Assembly: GCA_049115735.1 (NCBI GenBank)
Contig: JAGDZP010000006.1
Coordinates: forward strand, 62,001 to 126,000
Length of the DNA stretch: 64,000 nucleotides
From: CAXBNB01 sp049115735
GTDB taxonomy: Bacteria > Bacteroidota > Bacteroidia > Cytophagales > Cyclobacteriaceae
Direction of reading: 5' to 3'
Below are positions 1 to 8,351 of this stretch, in pieces; position 1 is the stretch's first letter; every line of letters starts with the position of its first letter. The notes under the pieces were generated by a model that was not told the origin of the DNA, did not search any database, and saw nothing but the letters and a program-made list of their open reading frames with translations. The position numbers and the translations under genes are program-made.

Positions 1-89
1 TTGAGTCGCCACTATCTATTGCAGGTGAATACGTTTCTTATTCACTAAAAGGAAGTTGGGATTTGACCCGACTGGAATTTAGCGGTTAA
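1..89 (+). CDS. C-terminal end of a CDS entering from the left edge (partial)
   Basis: The frame starting at base 3 is open from the window edge to a TAA at 87-89 and encodes about 28 residues ending in LTRLEFSG. The composition (alternating hydrophobic and polar residues, an aromatic-rich end) looks like the last strands of a real protein rather than random sequence, but the fragment is too short to assign a family. The other two forward frames stop early. It would be convergent with the reverse-strand gene at 210-875. The stop codon lies inside the direct repeat at 85-120. Low certainty. Confidence 0.35.
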   Translation, partial: ESPLSIAGEYVSYSLKGSWDLTRLEFSG

Positions 90-246
90 TTACTCCAACG
101 CATGCCATGTGCAAAATGACTAACGCCATGGTTTGTGTCCTCACAAACCATAATTTCGGTCTGTGAGGACACAGACCGAGGCGAGCCTTTGGGTTTTGTC
201 CTAAGTTAATTACTCCAACGCTTTCCCATGCCATGGGCAAAATGAC
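85..246. repeat. Direct repeat flanking two mirrored hairpins (REP-like intergenic element)
   Basis: Copy A (85-120) and copy B (205-246) share the 16-base start GTTAATTACTCCAACG and then a near-identical ATGCCATGkGCAAAATGAC, with six extra bases (TTTCCC) in copy B. Between them sit two perfect 8-bp hairpins: GGTTTGTG/CACAAACC with loop TCCT (130-149) and GGTCTGTG/CACAGACC with loop AGGA (158-177). The second hairpin is nearly the reverse complement of the first, and their loops are complementary. Copy B covers the 3' end of the gene at 210-875. The arrangement resembles a REP/BIME-type palindromic repeat; no transposase is adjacent. Confidence 0.6.
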
Positions 247-875
247 CAATTGCCACTCATCATTTCCCCATCTTCCGGGCATTTTTTTGGCGGCATAAGC
301 GATCCTAGCGGTAGCTTCCAATCGAACACAATATCCTTTAGATTGACCACAAAGTTTCCTTTTTCTGTTGGATCGGCTACCCTCACTTTGCCATCTTCAT
401 AGCCACTGAACATATACATCTGTAGGTTTTCGCCCATGTTGCCAAGCATATTGGCAAATACGGGTTTGAGCATGGATATAAGATTTTGTGCATCTGGATC
501 AATGTCATCATCCCAAAGAGGCACTAATTTTTTACCGGAGGTGCTGATGATGTTCAGGTTCTTTTGAATGTCTTCTCTGGAAGTATAGGTAATGCCTCCA
601 AAGGCACCAATCTTACCATCGATCACGCCGATCATCGTATAGTTCTCAAGCACATTGATAAACTCAGCCAATTGCGCCTTGGTCATACTTGGGTCATTCT
701 GTAGCGAAATCTCCCAAAACTCAACCGGAATCCACCAAACCAGGTTTATCTCCTCCGAAGCGCTGGATGTTCGTTGTGTTTCATCCACCAGATCGTTGAT
801 GTTTGGCGTGAATTCCTGTCCCTTTGCTTGGAATATCAGAACAAAAAAGAAGGCTAGTAGAAGTAGTCTGCGCAT
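210..875 (-). CDS. Exported protein with C-terminal CPxDG...FCPWHG zinc-ribbon-like tail
   Basis: A 221-residue protein I cannot name. Residues 1-19 (MRRLLLLAFFFVLIFQAKG) form a clear signal peptide with cleavage before QEF. The body is mixed alpha/beta with a conserved-looking region near 40-110. The last 25 residues carry two Cys pairs in the pattern KKCPEDG...FCPWHGK, reminiscent of a one-knuckle zinc ribbon or rubredoxin knuckle, although only two Cys plus a His are visible. The start is the first ATG before the signal peptide. The gene is alone on its strand; the queuosine transporter upstream (915-1706) reads the same way with a 39-base gap, so the two may be co-transcribed. Function unknown. 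Confidence 0.7.
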   Translation of the reverse strand: MRRLLLLAFFFVLIFQAKGQEFTPNINDLVDETQRTSSASEEINLVWWIPVEFWEISLQNDPSMTKAQLAEFINVLENYTMIGVIDGKIGAFGGITYTSREDIQKNLNIISTSGKKLVPLWDDDIDPDAQNLISMLKPVFANMLGNMGENLQMYMFSGYEDGKVRVADPTEKGNFVVNLKDIVFDWKLPLGSLMPPKKCPEDGEMMSGNWSFCPWHGKALE

Positions 876-914
876 GTGTTATTTTTTGTCATAAAGCTAT
901 CTCAATTCACTGGA

Positions 915-1706
915 TTAAAAAAAGGAGTCACTTCCTTCCGTTGCAGTTTCTGTCATTTGTTCTGCATTTTCCCTTCCAAGGTAACTATCGATGAGGTGAT
1001 GGGCGAGATAAATAACCGGTGTAAGGACTATGGCCACCACAAACTTGTAGATGTAGTTGATGATGCCGACGGAGAAGACCAATGTCAATGACCAATTGCC
1101 AAACACATAAAATGCAATTCCAAGCACAACGAAACTATCAACAAACTGGGAGACAAGGGTAGATCCTGTCGCCCTCAGCCATATCATTTTGGCTCCAGTA
1201 AACTTCCTGAGTTTTTGAAATACAAATACGTCTAATAGCTGACCGATAAGAAAGGCAATCAACGAGCCGATGATAATGCCTAAACCCTGACGGAATATTT
1301 TGTTAAAAGCAAAGTCTATATTGAGGTTTTCACCATCAGGGCCACTCTTATTCACATCCAACCAAAAAGCAGCAGGAGGCAGAATGGTTATGATGTAAAT
1401 AATTACAAACGCAAAGGCAATCAATCCAACAGTGAGGAAACTTATCTTTTTCACCCCGGCCTTTCCAAAGTACTCATTGATAACGTCTGTTGTGATGAAC
1501 ACTACCGGCCAAAGGATGACACCAGCTGTTAAGTTAAAGTCCAATACAAAGTCTCCAAATAATTTGATCTGAGCAGGGGGGAGACCTAATGTGTTTTCGA
1601 AGGAAAATATTTTAACACCTACAATTTCCGCCAGCAGTGCGTTGGTAATGAATATGCCTGCCAGTAAAAGGAAGAGGTTATTCTTTTTAGTTGCTAGTGT
1701 GTTCAT
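915..1706 (-). CDS. Queuosine precursor transporter (YhhQ/VUT family)
   Basis: A 263-residue integral membrane protein with about six or seven hydrophobic segments. It matches the VUT/YhhQ family, which imports queuine or preQ precursors for modification of tRNA wobble guanosine. Family signatures seen are the acidic-aromatic VINEYFGK near residue 85 and the late segment LRATGSTLVSQFVDSF, whose Ser/Gln/Asp are typical of the substrate-binding helix. The length is near that of Bacteroidota members, which carry a longer N-terminal helix than E. coli YhhQ. It starts at the ATG giving MNTLATKKNN. The preceding intergenic region (1707-1926) holds a palindromic repeat and no obvious promoter. Confidence 0.88.
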   Translation of the reverse strand: MNTLATKKNNLFLLLAGIFITNALLAEIVGVKIFSFENTLGLPPAQIKLFGDFVLDFNLTAGVILWPVVFITTDVINEYFGKAGVKKISFLTVGLIAFAFVIIYIITILPPAAFWLDVNKSGPDGENLNIDFAFNKIFRQGLGIIIGSLIAFLIGQLLDVFVFQKLRKFTGAKMIWLRATGSTLVSQFVDSFVVLGIAFYVFGNWSLTLVFSVGIINYIYKFVVAIVLTPVIYLAHHLIDSYLGRENAEQMTETATEGSDSFF

Positions 1707-1786
1707 AGAAGGTAAGTTCCACTTTTGTGTAATATAAAAAACTCAAAGTATTTCTTTCCTGGTCATAATGATAAACTAACCTACAA

Positions 1787-1881
1787 CGTCATTGCGAATC
1801 CGATTTATACGAGTGACGCAATCTCTACATCTTACGACATATACTTGTTGGGCATTGCGACCTTTGCCCTCGTGATGACGT
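1787..1881. repeat. Degenerate CGTCATTGCGA...GCAATCTC intergenic repeat
   Basis: CGTCATTGCGA (1787-1797) is followed by GTGACGCAATCTC (1813-1825), then GGCATTGCGACC and CGTGATGACGT (1871-1881). The outer ends are inverted (CGTCAT / ATGACG). This matches the widely dispersed CGTCATTGCGAGG...AAGCAATCT repeat seen between genes in many bacteria. It occupies most of the 220-base gap between the transporter and rnz, in which no gene is visible. Confidence 0.5.
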
Positions 1882-1926
1882 ACTAATTAAATGGCTGATC
1901 AATATCACATTTTATAGAAGTGGTTC

Positions 1927-2847
1927 TTATTGCTGCCCCAACTGAAACACCTTGCCCTCAATGGCCAGTTCAGAGTTTGGAAACACCTCGCGGGTTTCTT
2001 CAATCAATGGTTCGAGTTCCTTATACCTGGTAGAAAAATGTCCAATGATCAATTTGCCGGCATCCGCCAACTTCGCCATTTCTCCGGCCTGAACGGTGGT
2101 AGTGTGATAGGTGTTTGTTGCACGATCAAGCATGTCGTGCATAAAGGTGGATTCGTGATACAGTAGATCCACACCCTTTATTTGTTTAGCAATATTCTCG
2201 TCAAATTTAGTGTCTGAACAATAGGCATAGGAATAGGAAGGGTGGGGGTCATTGGTCATTTCAGAGTTTTTAGCAATGAAATTGCCATCCTTATCATGGA
2301 GGTCTTTTCCATTTTTCAAACTGATAATCTGAAGCGGACTCAGATCTCCTGAACTTTTCTCCTTGTCTATCCTACGCTTCTTAGGTTTCTCCTGAAAAAG
2401 AAATCCAGAACAATCTACCCTATGATCCAGCGGAATAGTGTGGACGGTTAGGTGCTCGTTTTCGAAAATCAACTCAGAAACATTGGGCGTCCATTCTTTG
2501 AAATTAACCGGGAAGTTTAGCGAAGTGTCCGAGTACTTTAGTTGTATTGAGATGATCTCCAGCAGACCAGGCGGGCCATACATGTTCAATTCTTTTTTTC
2601 GACCATAAAGGTGCATAGAAGACATCAAGCCGATCAAACCATAATAATGATCGCCATGTAAGTGGCTGATCATGATGTGATCAATACGGTTGGCCCGAAT
2701 ATTATACTTCTTGAGTCTAAGTTGTGTACCTTCCCCACAATCGATGAGAAAGGCGTGATGCATCACGGCCAAAAACTGTGCTGTTTGATTGCGCTGATGC
2801 GCAGGAACAGCAGCATTAGAGCCTAATATTGTAAGAGATAAGGGCAA
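1927..2847 (-). CDS. rnz: Ribonuclease Z
   Basis: A 306-residue metallo-beta-lactamase-fold endonuclease that trims tRNA 3' trailers. It has the N-terminal LTILGSNAAVP typical of RNase Z, the zinc motif HLHGDH (about residues 63-68), a later SDT and the C-terminal IGHFSTRY with its metal-binding His. The length is typical of the short (homodimeric) form. A charged insert around 155-185 (KKRRIDKEKSSGD) lies where the flexible exosite arm region is found in the family. It is 15 bases downstream of the STAS gene on the same strand, so the two form a likely operon. Confidence 0.93.
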   Translation of the reverse strand: MPLSLTILGSNAAVPAHQRNQTAQFLAVMHHAFLIDCGEGTQLRLKKYNIRANRIDHIMISHLHGDHYYGLIGLMSSMHLYGRKKELNMYGPPGLLEIISIQLKYSDTSLNFPVNFKEWTPNVSELIFENEHLTVHTIPLDHRVDCSGFLFQEKPKKRRIDKEKSSGDLSPLQIISLKNGKDLHDKDGNFIAKNSEMTNDPHPSYSYAYCSDTKFDENIAKQIKGVDLLYHESTFMHDMLDRATNTYHTTTVQAGEMAKLADAGKLIIGHFSTRYKELEPLIEETREVFPNSELAIEGKVFQLGQQ

Positions 2848-2862
2848 CTGAAAAGATTAAGA

Positions 2863-3240
2863 CTATTCGTCTCCACCCAATAGACCGCCTTCTATTTCAG
2901 ATAGAAATATAGCATCTACAGCTTCTTCCACTGTTGGCAAAAGGGTAAGGACCTTATCCAATTGGGAGATCGTAATCAATTTCATTACATGGTCAGAAGT
3001 GCCAGCCAGGATAAATACTCCATTTCCTTCTGTGAATTGCCTGTTGCCAACCAATAGAGAACTCAGTCCGGAAGAGTCAATGTATTTTACGTCGGAGAGA
3101 TCGATGATCATGTTTTGTACTCCTTGCCCGTGGATTGTGATCAATTCCGACTTTAATTCCGGAGCTATGGTAGAATCCAGTTTTTCGTTATCTACTTTGA
3201 GTACGTTGTATTTCTCTTGCCTGTCTATTGTATATTTCAT
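2863..3240 (-). CDS. STAS-domain protein (anti-sigma-factor antagonist type)
   Basis: A 125-residue single STAS domain. The signature IIDLSDVKYIDSSGLSSLL (residues 45-63) contains the Asp55-Ser56-Ser57 site at which SpoIIAA-type antagonists are phosphorylated by an HPK-like anti-sigma kinase. It ends with an acidic tail (LLGGDE). Such proteins act by partner switching in the cytoplasm; no kinase or phosphatase partner gene is nearby, so the target is unknown. It starts at ATG 3240, with rnz following 15 bases later. A TAnnTTTG-type element lies 35-42 bases upstream. Confidence 0.85.
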   Translation of the reverse strand: MKYTIDRQEKYNVLKVDNEKLDSTIAPELKSELITIHGQGVQNMIIDLSDVKYIDSSGLSSLLVGNRQFTEGNGVFILAGTSDHVMKLITISQLDKVLTLLPTVEEAVDAIFLSEIEGGLLGGDE

Positions 3241-3274
3241 GTCTAGGATTTTATTCGATTTAAGATAGAATTTT

Positions 3275-3282
3275 CAAAACTA
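3275..3282 (-). promoter_or_regulatory. Candidate -7 element of the STAS-rnz operon
   Basis: On the reverse strand this reads TAGTTTTG, a perfect fit to the Bacteroidota -7 consensus TAnnTTTG. It lies 35 bases upstream of the STAS ATG. No clear TTG is found at the usual -33 spacing, so the call rests on the -7 box alone. Confidence 0.4.
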
Positions 3283-3330
3283 CGAAATTTCCAATCTATA
3301 ATGTCAGTTAATGTTCTTTTGAATGATAAG

Positions 3331-4269
3331 TTACTTTAACGCATTCAGGATATTTCGTTCCATTCTTTGCTGAATATCTTCGGTTTCATCCTTAATAAAT
3401 TTCTCGCCCGTAATTTTTTCATACAGTTCTATGTATCGTTCGGAAATGGATTCAACCCGGGCCTTGTCCATTATGGGGATAGTTTGACCTTCTTTACCTT
3501 GAAATCCCTCTGAAATCAACCACTGTCTGACAAACTCCTTGGAGAGCTGGCGCTGTGGACTGTCACTGCCCTGAAGCTCCTGATAGGTGTCTTTATAGAA
3601 ATACCTGGAAGAGTCCGGCGTGTGTACCTCATCGATCAAAATAATCTGCCCATCAAACATTCCAAATTCGTATTTTGTATCTACCAGGATAAGTCCTCTT
3701 TCTGCGGCTATCTCTGTTCCCCTTTGGAAGAGTTTTCTGGTGTAATCCTCAAGTTGGACGTAAAGCGATTCTTCAACAATACCTTGCGCAATGATCTCCT
3801 CTCGGGAAATATCTTCATCATGTCCCTCTTCAGCTTTGGTAGAGGGAGTGATTATAGGTTCGGGTAGTTTGTCATTTTCTTTCAGACCTTCAGGCAAAGC
3901 AACACCACAAAGTTGTCTCTTTCCAGCTTTGTATTCCCGTGCCGCATGGCCTGCGAGATATCCCCTGATGACCATTTCAACCGCAAAAGGCTGACATGCC
4001 TTTCCAATGGTAACATTGGGATCTGGCACACTGTCAACCCAGTTAGGTACAATGTCCTTGGTAGCTTCCAAAAATTTGGCGGCTATTTGATTCAGAACCT
4101 GGCCTTTGTAGGGGATAGGTTCAGGAAGAATTACATCGAAAGCAGATATCCTATCACTGGCTACCATTGCCAATTTATCGCCGATGGTGTATACATCTCT
4201 TACTTTTCCGCCATACCTTTTTGTCTGGCCTGGGAAGTTAAAGTCGGTTGATTTTATTGCGTTAATCAT
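3331..4269 (-). CDS. purC: Phosphoribosylaminoimidazole-succinocarboxamide synthase (SAICAR synthase)
   Basis: A 312-residue enzyme of purine biosynthesis joining aspartate to CAIR with ATP. Near the N-terminus are GGKVRDVY (P-loop-like glycine turn), SDRISAFDVILPEPIPYKG (substrate loop), then VEMVIRGYLAGHA and the Lys/Glu-rich KAEEGHDE segment. The length is that of the longer (about 300 residue) class common in Bacteroidota rather than the 237-residue E. coli form. I place the start at the ATG giving MINAIKST (4269). An in-frame TTG at 4278 would add three residues but lies inside a perfect -7 promoter box (4276-4283). Confidence 0.95.
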   Translation of the reverse strand: MINAIKSTDFNFPGQTKRYGGKVRDVYTIGDKLAMVASDRISAFDVILPEPIPYKGQVLNQIAAKFLEATKDIVPNWVDSVPDPNVTIGKACQPFAVEMVIRGYLAGHAAREYKAGKRQLCGVALPEGLKENDKLPEPIITPSTKAEEGHDEDISREEIIAQGIVEESLYVQLEDYTRKLFQRGTEIAAERGLILVDTKYEFGMFDGQIILIDEVHTPDSSRYFYKDTYQELQGSDSPQRQLSKEFVRQWLISEGFQGKEGQTIPIMDKARVESISERYIELYEKITGEKFIKDETEDIQQRMERNILNALK

Positions 4270-4275
4270 ACTTTG

Positions 4276-4283
4276 CAAAGCTA
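4276..4283 (-). promoter_or_regulatory. Candidate -7 element immediately before purC
   Basis: The reverse strand reads TAGCTTTG (perfect TAnnTTTG). It ends only 6 bases before the purC ATG, so a start site about 7 bases downstream would give an almost leaderless mRNA. No convincing TTG occurs at -33. Confidence 0.4.
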
Positions 4284-4326
4284 TGATAAAATGGCATTTA
4301 GTAAAGTTTGAAGGTTGAAATTAGTA

Positions 4327-5661
4327 CTACTTGTTGGTACTAAGCAGACGGCCAAGCTTGAAGGATTCTTTGTTGTTCAGTTCACCTTGTTCGTTGTAAT
4401 ATTTCCACTCGCCATTTTTGAGATCTCTCAGGTAAGTGCCTTCAGTTTCCACCTTACCATTTTTGAAGAACTTTTGATAAGGGCCACTTTGAAAATCGTT
4501 TTTATAGGTGATTTTCTCAATCACACTACCGTTCTCATCATAAATAGTGGTCAGGCCATTCTTTTTGTCTTTAAGGAATGTTTCCTCTTTTCTAATCGAG
4601 CCTTTGTCGCTATAGGTTAGTCGCTTTCCTTCTAGTTTACCGAGGAGATAGGTTTCACTGATTTTTAGAATTCCATCATGAAAATAGTATTTCCAGGTCC
4701 CGGTTTTCAGGTCATCTTCAAAATACTTCTCTGCAGTCATGTTATTCTTACTGTCATACTCCTTGATGATTCGGTTCTTTTCACGATTAGAGTAAACGAT
4801 CTGGGATTTAACAATACCGTTTTCGAAGTAAGTAGTGTTTTCTCCTGTCTTCACTCCATTTACTAGATTCAGGGTTTTTTCTTTAGCTCCTGATTTATAA
4901 TACGAAACTATTTTTCCATTGAGCTGTCCTCTTGAATAGCTCCCCGAAGTTTCAAGTTGGCCATTATCGTAGTACTTTTTGTAGTACCCTTCTTTGGAGC
5001 CATTTTTCTGCATGGCATCCGTATTGATTTGGCCATTTTCATGATAGGATTTCATATATCCGTCTATGACGGCCTTGTTATATAGGATATCCGATTTGAT
5101 GTTTCCATTTTCATAATAGGTACGGTTGGGGCCATGCTGTTTCCCATTTTTGTAGGAAATTTCTTCTTTCAGTTTTCCACTAGGATAGTATTCTTTTACC
5201 CAGCCATCTGGTTTTCCACTCTTGAATTCAGTGGTGTTTTTTATCGTGCCTTCTGCAAAGAATGTTGTGAGTACCCCTGTGAGTGTATCATTTACAAATA
5301 CGCCTAACTGAATAATATTCTTAATGGTATCATAGACTACAGTCTCGCCCTGTCTCAGTCCCTTTTCATAAAAAGTGCTACGCTGGATGTTGCCATTAGG
5401 ATAATAGTTTTTGAATTCTCCATCCTTGATGCCCATGGTATAACGCCCTGAAACACTCAGGTTGCCTTCTACATCATAATAGGAATAATCACCATGAATT
5501 TTGGAACTGTCATTATCTACGATAAAGTATTCCTCCTTGAGTTTTCCTTCCCCGTCAAAGTGGTACTTTGTGATTTTTGTCTGAGCAAAAAGCTCCGGAC
5601 CAAGCAATAACAAAATGAAGGCTGACAAACAGTGAAATACCATAGCTAAACTGTAATTCAA
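4327..5661 (-). CDS. Exported YwqK/MORN-like repeat protein
   Basis: A 444-residue protein with an N-terminal signal peptide (cleavage after LFAQ, about residue 27) followed by 16 tandem repeats of about 23 residues on the theme xGxxxxYYxNGxLxxxxxYxxGxx. This is the YwqK/MORN_2 variant of MORN repeats, which form a long beta-hairpin ribbon. Some databases call the family a toxin-antitoxin antitoxin after B. subtilis YwqK, but the signal peptide and the size argue for an extracytoplasmic structural or binding role here. The repeats run without a break to the C-terminus and no other domain is visible. It sits between purC and the thiolase on the same strand with gaps of about 50-100 bases, with no functional link to either. 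Confidence 0.8.
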   Translation of the reverse strand: MNYSLAMVFHCLSAFILLLLGPELFAQTKITKYHFDGEGKLKEEYFIVDNDSSKIHGDYSYYDVEGNLSVSGRYTMGIKDGEFKNYYPNGNIQRSTFYEKGLRQGETVVYDTIKNIIQLGVFVNDTLTGVLTTFFAEGTIKNTTEFKSGKPDGWVKEYYPSGKLKEEISYKNGKQHGPNRTYYENGNIKSDILYNKAVIDGYMKSYHENGQINTDAMQKNGSKEGYYKKYYDNGQLETSGSYSRGQLNGKIVSYYKSGAKEKTLNLVNGVKTGENTTYFENGIVKSQIVYSNREKNRIIKEYDSKNNMTAEKYFEDDLKTGTWKYYFHDGILKISETYLLGKLEGKRLTYSDKGSIRKEETFLKDKKNGLTTIYDENGSVIEKITYKNDFQSGPYQKFFKNGKVETEGTYLRDLKNGEWKYYNEQGELNNKESFKLGRLLSTNK

Positions 5662-5764
5662 GAGTGTAAAGATTTCTTATTTCCGGTAAAACGTGAAATA
5701 GGGGTTAAAGATTATCAATTAATTCAATAGTTTGATCGATTCGTAAATTTAGATAGGAGAATTG

Positions 5765-6943
5765 TCATACTTTTTCAATTACAATTGCTGTAGCACCCCC
5801 ACCACCATTGCAAATTCCGGCAACACCAATGCTGCCATTTTTTTCGGATAACACGGAGTTTAGTGTGGTGATTATCCTGGCTCCAGAGCAACCCAGCGGA
5901 TGTCCCATGGCGACTGCACCACCGAATACATTTACCTGATCTTCAGACAAACCTAGTTCTCTGTTGTTGGCAATGGCCACTGCAGAAAATGCTTCATTAA
6001 TTTCATAATAATCAACATCTGAATGAGCCACTCCCGCTTGTTTCATGGCTTTTGGAATGGCCAGAGAAGGTGCAGTGGTAAACCACATCGGATCCTGAGC
6101 TGCATCAGCAAAACCGATGATCTTCGCCTCAGGTTTTAATCCTAATTCCTCTGCCTTCTTTTTACCGACAAGTACCAATGCAGAAGCTCCATCATTGATG
6201 GTAGATGCATTGGCCGCTGTTACAGTTCCATCTTTGGTGAACACAGGTCGGAGCGAAGGTATCTTTTCGAACTTCACATTCTTGTATTCTTCATCCGTAT
6301 CTACAATCAATGGATCGTCTTTTCTTTGTGGCACCTCAACAGGTACTATCTCATTCTTAAAGTATCCACTATCGACAGAACTACCGGTTCGCTTGTAAGA
6401 GTTGATAGCATATTCATCTTGTTCCTCACGGCTAATTCCCATTTCTTTAGCCGTATTGTCTGCGCAGTTGCCCATGGGGAAACCATTGTAAGCTTCCCAT
6501 AACCCATCGTGCATGAGTCCGTCAACTATTTCCCCGTGTCCAAAACCGTAACCGGCTCTTGCTTTTGGAAGGTAATATGGAATGTTGGACATGCTTTCCA
6601 TGCCTCCGGCCACTACTATATCTGTGTGACCTAGCATGATGGACTGTGCTCCTAATGTTACGGCTTTCATGCCGGATGCACATACCTTGTTAATGGTTGT
6701 GCAGGGTACGTTGTAGCCAATGCCCGCCCCAACTGCTGCCTGCCTGGCCGGTGCTTGTCCTAAGTTGGCGGAAACCACATTGCCCATGAATACCTCTTCC
6801 ACAGCCAAGCTTCGAATACCAGATTTCTCAAGCGCCCCTTCTATCGCTATGGACCCCAGCTTTGTAGCGGCAATAGAAGATAGTGTACCCTGAAAGCTGC
6901 CTATTGGTGTGCGTACTGCAGAAACAATGAATACTTCTTGCAT
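5765..6943 (-). CDS. Acetyl-CoA C-acyltransferase (thiolase)
   Basis: A 392-residue thiolase that condenses two acetyl-CoA or cleaves 3-ketoacyl-CoA. The nucleophile Cys88 lies in NKVCASGMKA, followed by GGMESMSNIPYYLP, the NEAFSA motif with its His/Asn region, and the C-terminal GHPLGCSGAR (catalytic His and Cys) and GGGGATA. The length is typical of the biosynthetic acetyl-CoA acetyltransferase subfamily, but the sequence alone does not separate it from a degradative thiolase. The gene is monocistronic with its own good promoter at 6969-6997. Confidence 0.93.
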   Translation of the reverse strand: MQEVFIVSAVRTPIGSFQGTLSSIAATKLGSIAIEGALEKSGIRSLAVEEVFMGNVVSANLGQAPARQAAVGAGIGYNVPCTTINKVCASGMKAVTLGAQSIMLGHTDIVVAGGMESMSNIPYYLPKARAGYGFGHGEIVDGLMHDGLWEAYNGFPMGNCADNTAKEMGISREEQDEYAINSYKRTGSSVDSGYFKNEIVPVEVPQRKDDPLIVDTDEEYKNVKFEKIPSLRPVFTKDGTVTAANASTINDGASALVLVGKKKAEELGLKPEAKIIGFADAAQDPMWFTTAPSLAIPKAMKQAGVAHSDVDYYEINEAFSAVAIANNRELGLSEDQVNVFGGAVAMGHPLGCSGARIITTLNSVLSEKNGSIGVAGICNGGGGATAIVIEKV

Positions 6944-6968
6944 GAATTTTGAGTTTAATGTGTTTTAG

Positions 6969-6997
6969 CAAATGTAGGGAAGACCACCACAAAACAA
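6969..6997 (-). promoter_or_regulatory. Promoter of the thiolase gene
   Basis: Reverse strand: TTG (plus-strand 6995-6997, within TTTTG), an 18-base spacer, then TACATTTG (6969-6976), a perfect match to the Bacteroidota TTG-N(17-23)-TAnnTTTG promoter. The ATG follows 25 bases downstream. This is the best promoter match found in the window. Confidence 0.6.
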
Positions 6998-7109
6998 AAT
7001 AAGCCTTGTTGAAGTTCATGACATATCTATCCTATATGGTTTCAGGTATTTGTCGGATAATTTAGATTAGTTTAGTATTCTAATTTTCGGGATTCATAGA
7101 ATAAACAAT

Positions 7110-8231
7110 ATGCGCTGTACAGTCCTTTTTTTACTATTCTCAATTCTGACTTCAGAATGTCTGTTGGCGCAGGATGATGGAGCATCCGATACTCTGAAAT
7201 TAGTATTCGCAGGAGACATCATGGGGCATGATTCACAAATAGCAGCATCCAAAGATTTAAGAACCGGAGCATACGATTATTATGGAGTCTTTGAAAAAGT
7301 GAGTCCAATACTCAAAAAGGCTGATTTCGCCATAGCAAATCTGGAAGTAACGCTGGCCGGACCACCATTCAAAGGCTACCCACAATTTTCTTCACCCGAT
7401 GAGCTGGCAGTTGCATGTCAGGAAAATGGTATTGACGTGTTGGTTACGGCCAACAATCACTCATGTGATCGGCGTACGAGTGGCATTCTCAGAACTATCG
7501 ATGTGCTGGATTCGCTGAGTATTCCACATACAGGAACTTTCAAAGATTCTGCTGATTGGAAAGCCAGGAATTTGCTCATATTGGAAAAGAAGGGGATGAA
7601 AATTGGTTTGCTAAACTATACCTATGGCACCAATGGTATTCCTGTACGGCAGCCCACAATGGTTAATCTGATCAATTGGAGTCAGATGGCATTGGATATT
7701 GAAGCAAGCAAGAAGGAGAACTTAGATAAACTCATTGTGTTTGTACATTGGGGAAAGGAGTACCAATCCCAGCCATCAGACGGCCAGGTAAAATTGGCTG
7801 AATACCTTTTTACAAAAGGAGCAGATGTTGTCATTGGCTCCCACCCACATGTTTTGCAGAAAATGGAATATTTTCCAAAGACTGAAAATCGAAAAGAACG
7901 TTTTGTGGCTTATTCTCTTGGGAATTTTGTCTCAAACCAAAGAACCAGAAAACGTGATGGTGGAGCGATTGTAGAATTGAGCCTTGTGAAGAATGATGAA
8001 ACTGTGCAAATTGCCAAAAATGGTTATCACCTCGTTTGGGTGAATAAGCCAATAAAACAGGGGAGGTCAACGTTCCAGATTATTCCAGGAGGAGAGGCAG
8101 AACAGAATTATTTTACCGATCTGGATAAAGGATCGGTTGAAAAGCTAAAGGTATTTTTGGATGACTCAAGGAGCTTGTTGATGGAGGAGAATGTTGGCGT
8201 AGATGAAATTATTGCCGTCACACCCCAATGA
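7110..8231 (+). CDS. CapA-family (PGA_cap) metallophosphoesterase-like protein, exported
   Basis: A 373-residue protein with a signal peptide (residues 1-20, ending LLAQ) and the CapA/PGA_cap fold related to calcineurin-like phosphoesterases. Motifs in order are VFAGDIMGHD, NLEVTLAG, VTANNHSCDR, VFVHWGKEYQ, IGSHPHVLQ and YSLGNFVSNQ, which together carry the expected metal-binding Asp/Asn/His set. Family members act in poly-gamma-glutamate handling or as uncharacterised cell-envelope hydrolases. No capB/capC genes are nearby, so a polyglutamate role is not supported. It is divergent from the thiolase and followed 120 bases later by uxaA. Confidence 0.85.
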   Translation: MRCTVLFLLFSILTSECLLAQDDGASDTLKLVFAGDIMGHDSQIAASKDLRTGAYDYYGVFEKVSPILKKADFAIANLEVTLAGPPFKGYPQFSSPDELAVACQENGIDVLVTANNHSCDRRTSGILRTIDVLDSLSIPHTGTFKDSADWKARNLLILEKKGMKIGLLNYTYGTNGIPVRQPTMVNLINWSQMALDIEASKKENLDKLIVFVHWGKEYQSQPSDGQVKLAEYLFTKGADVVIGSHPHVLQKMEYFPKTENRKERFVAYSLGNFVSNQRTRKRDGGAIVELSLVKNDETVQIAKNGYHLVWVNKPIKQGRSTFQIIPGGEAEQNYFTDLDKGSVEKLKVFLDDSRSLLMEENVGVDEIIAVTPQ

Positions 8232-8301
8232 TATGCCAAATAGGAGCAAAAAAGTATCAGCAATGGCTGTAATATTGGTAGCCATAAAAATTGTAAATTT
8301 T

Positions 8302-8309
8302 CATATTTG
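8302..8309 (+). promoter_or_regulatory. Candidate -7 element upstream of uxaA
   Basis: CATATTTG followed by CA is one mismatch from TAnnTTTG and lies 43 bases before the uxaA ATG. A TTG occurs at 8275-8277, with a 24-base spacer that is slightly too long. Confidence 0.3.
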
Positions 8310-8351
8310 CACAATTTTACTGGAAACTATAACAACAAATTTTAAGGAATA

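Noticed and set aside
79..321. Reverse-strand frame of 80 codons over the repeat
   Set aside because: It overlaps the real exported-protein gene in another frame, and its internal repetition only reflects the duplicated DNA.
4327..5661. YwqK-family gene as half of a toxin-antitoxin system
   Set aside because: It has a signal peptide and 16 repeats, and no toxin gene is adjacent; the antitoxin name is inherited from a distant homologue.
7110..8231. CapA homologue as part of a poly-gamma-glutamate capsule operon
   Set aside because: No capB, capC or pgs-like genes flank it.
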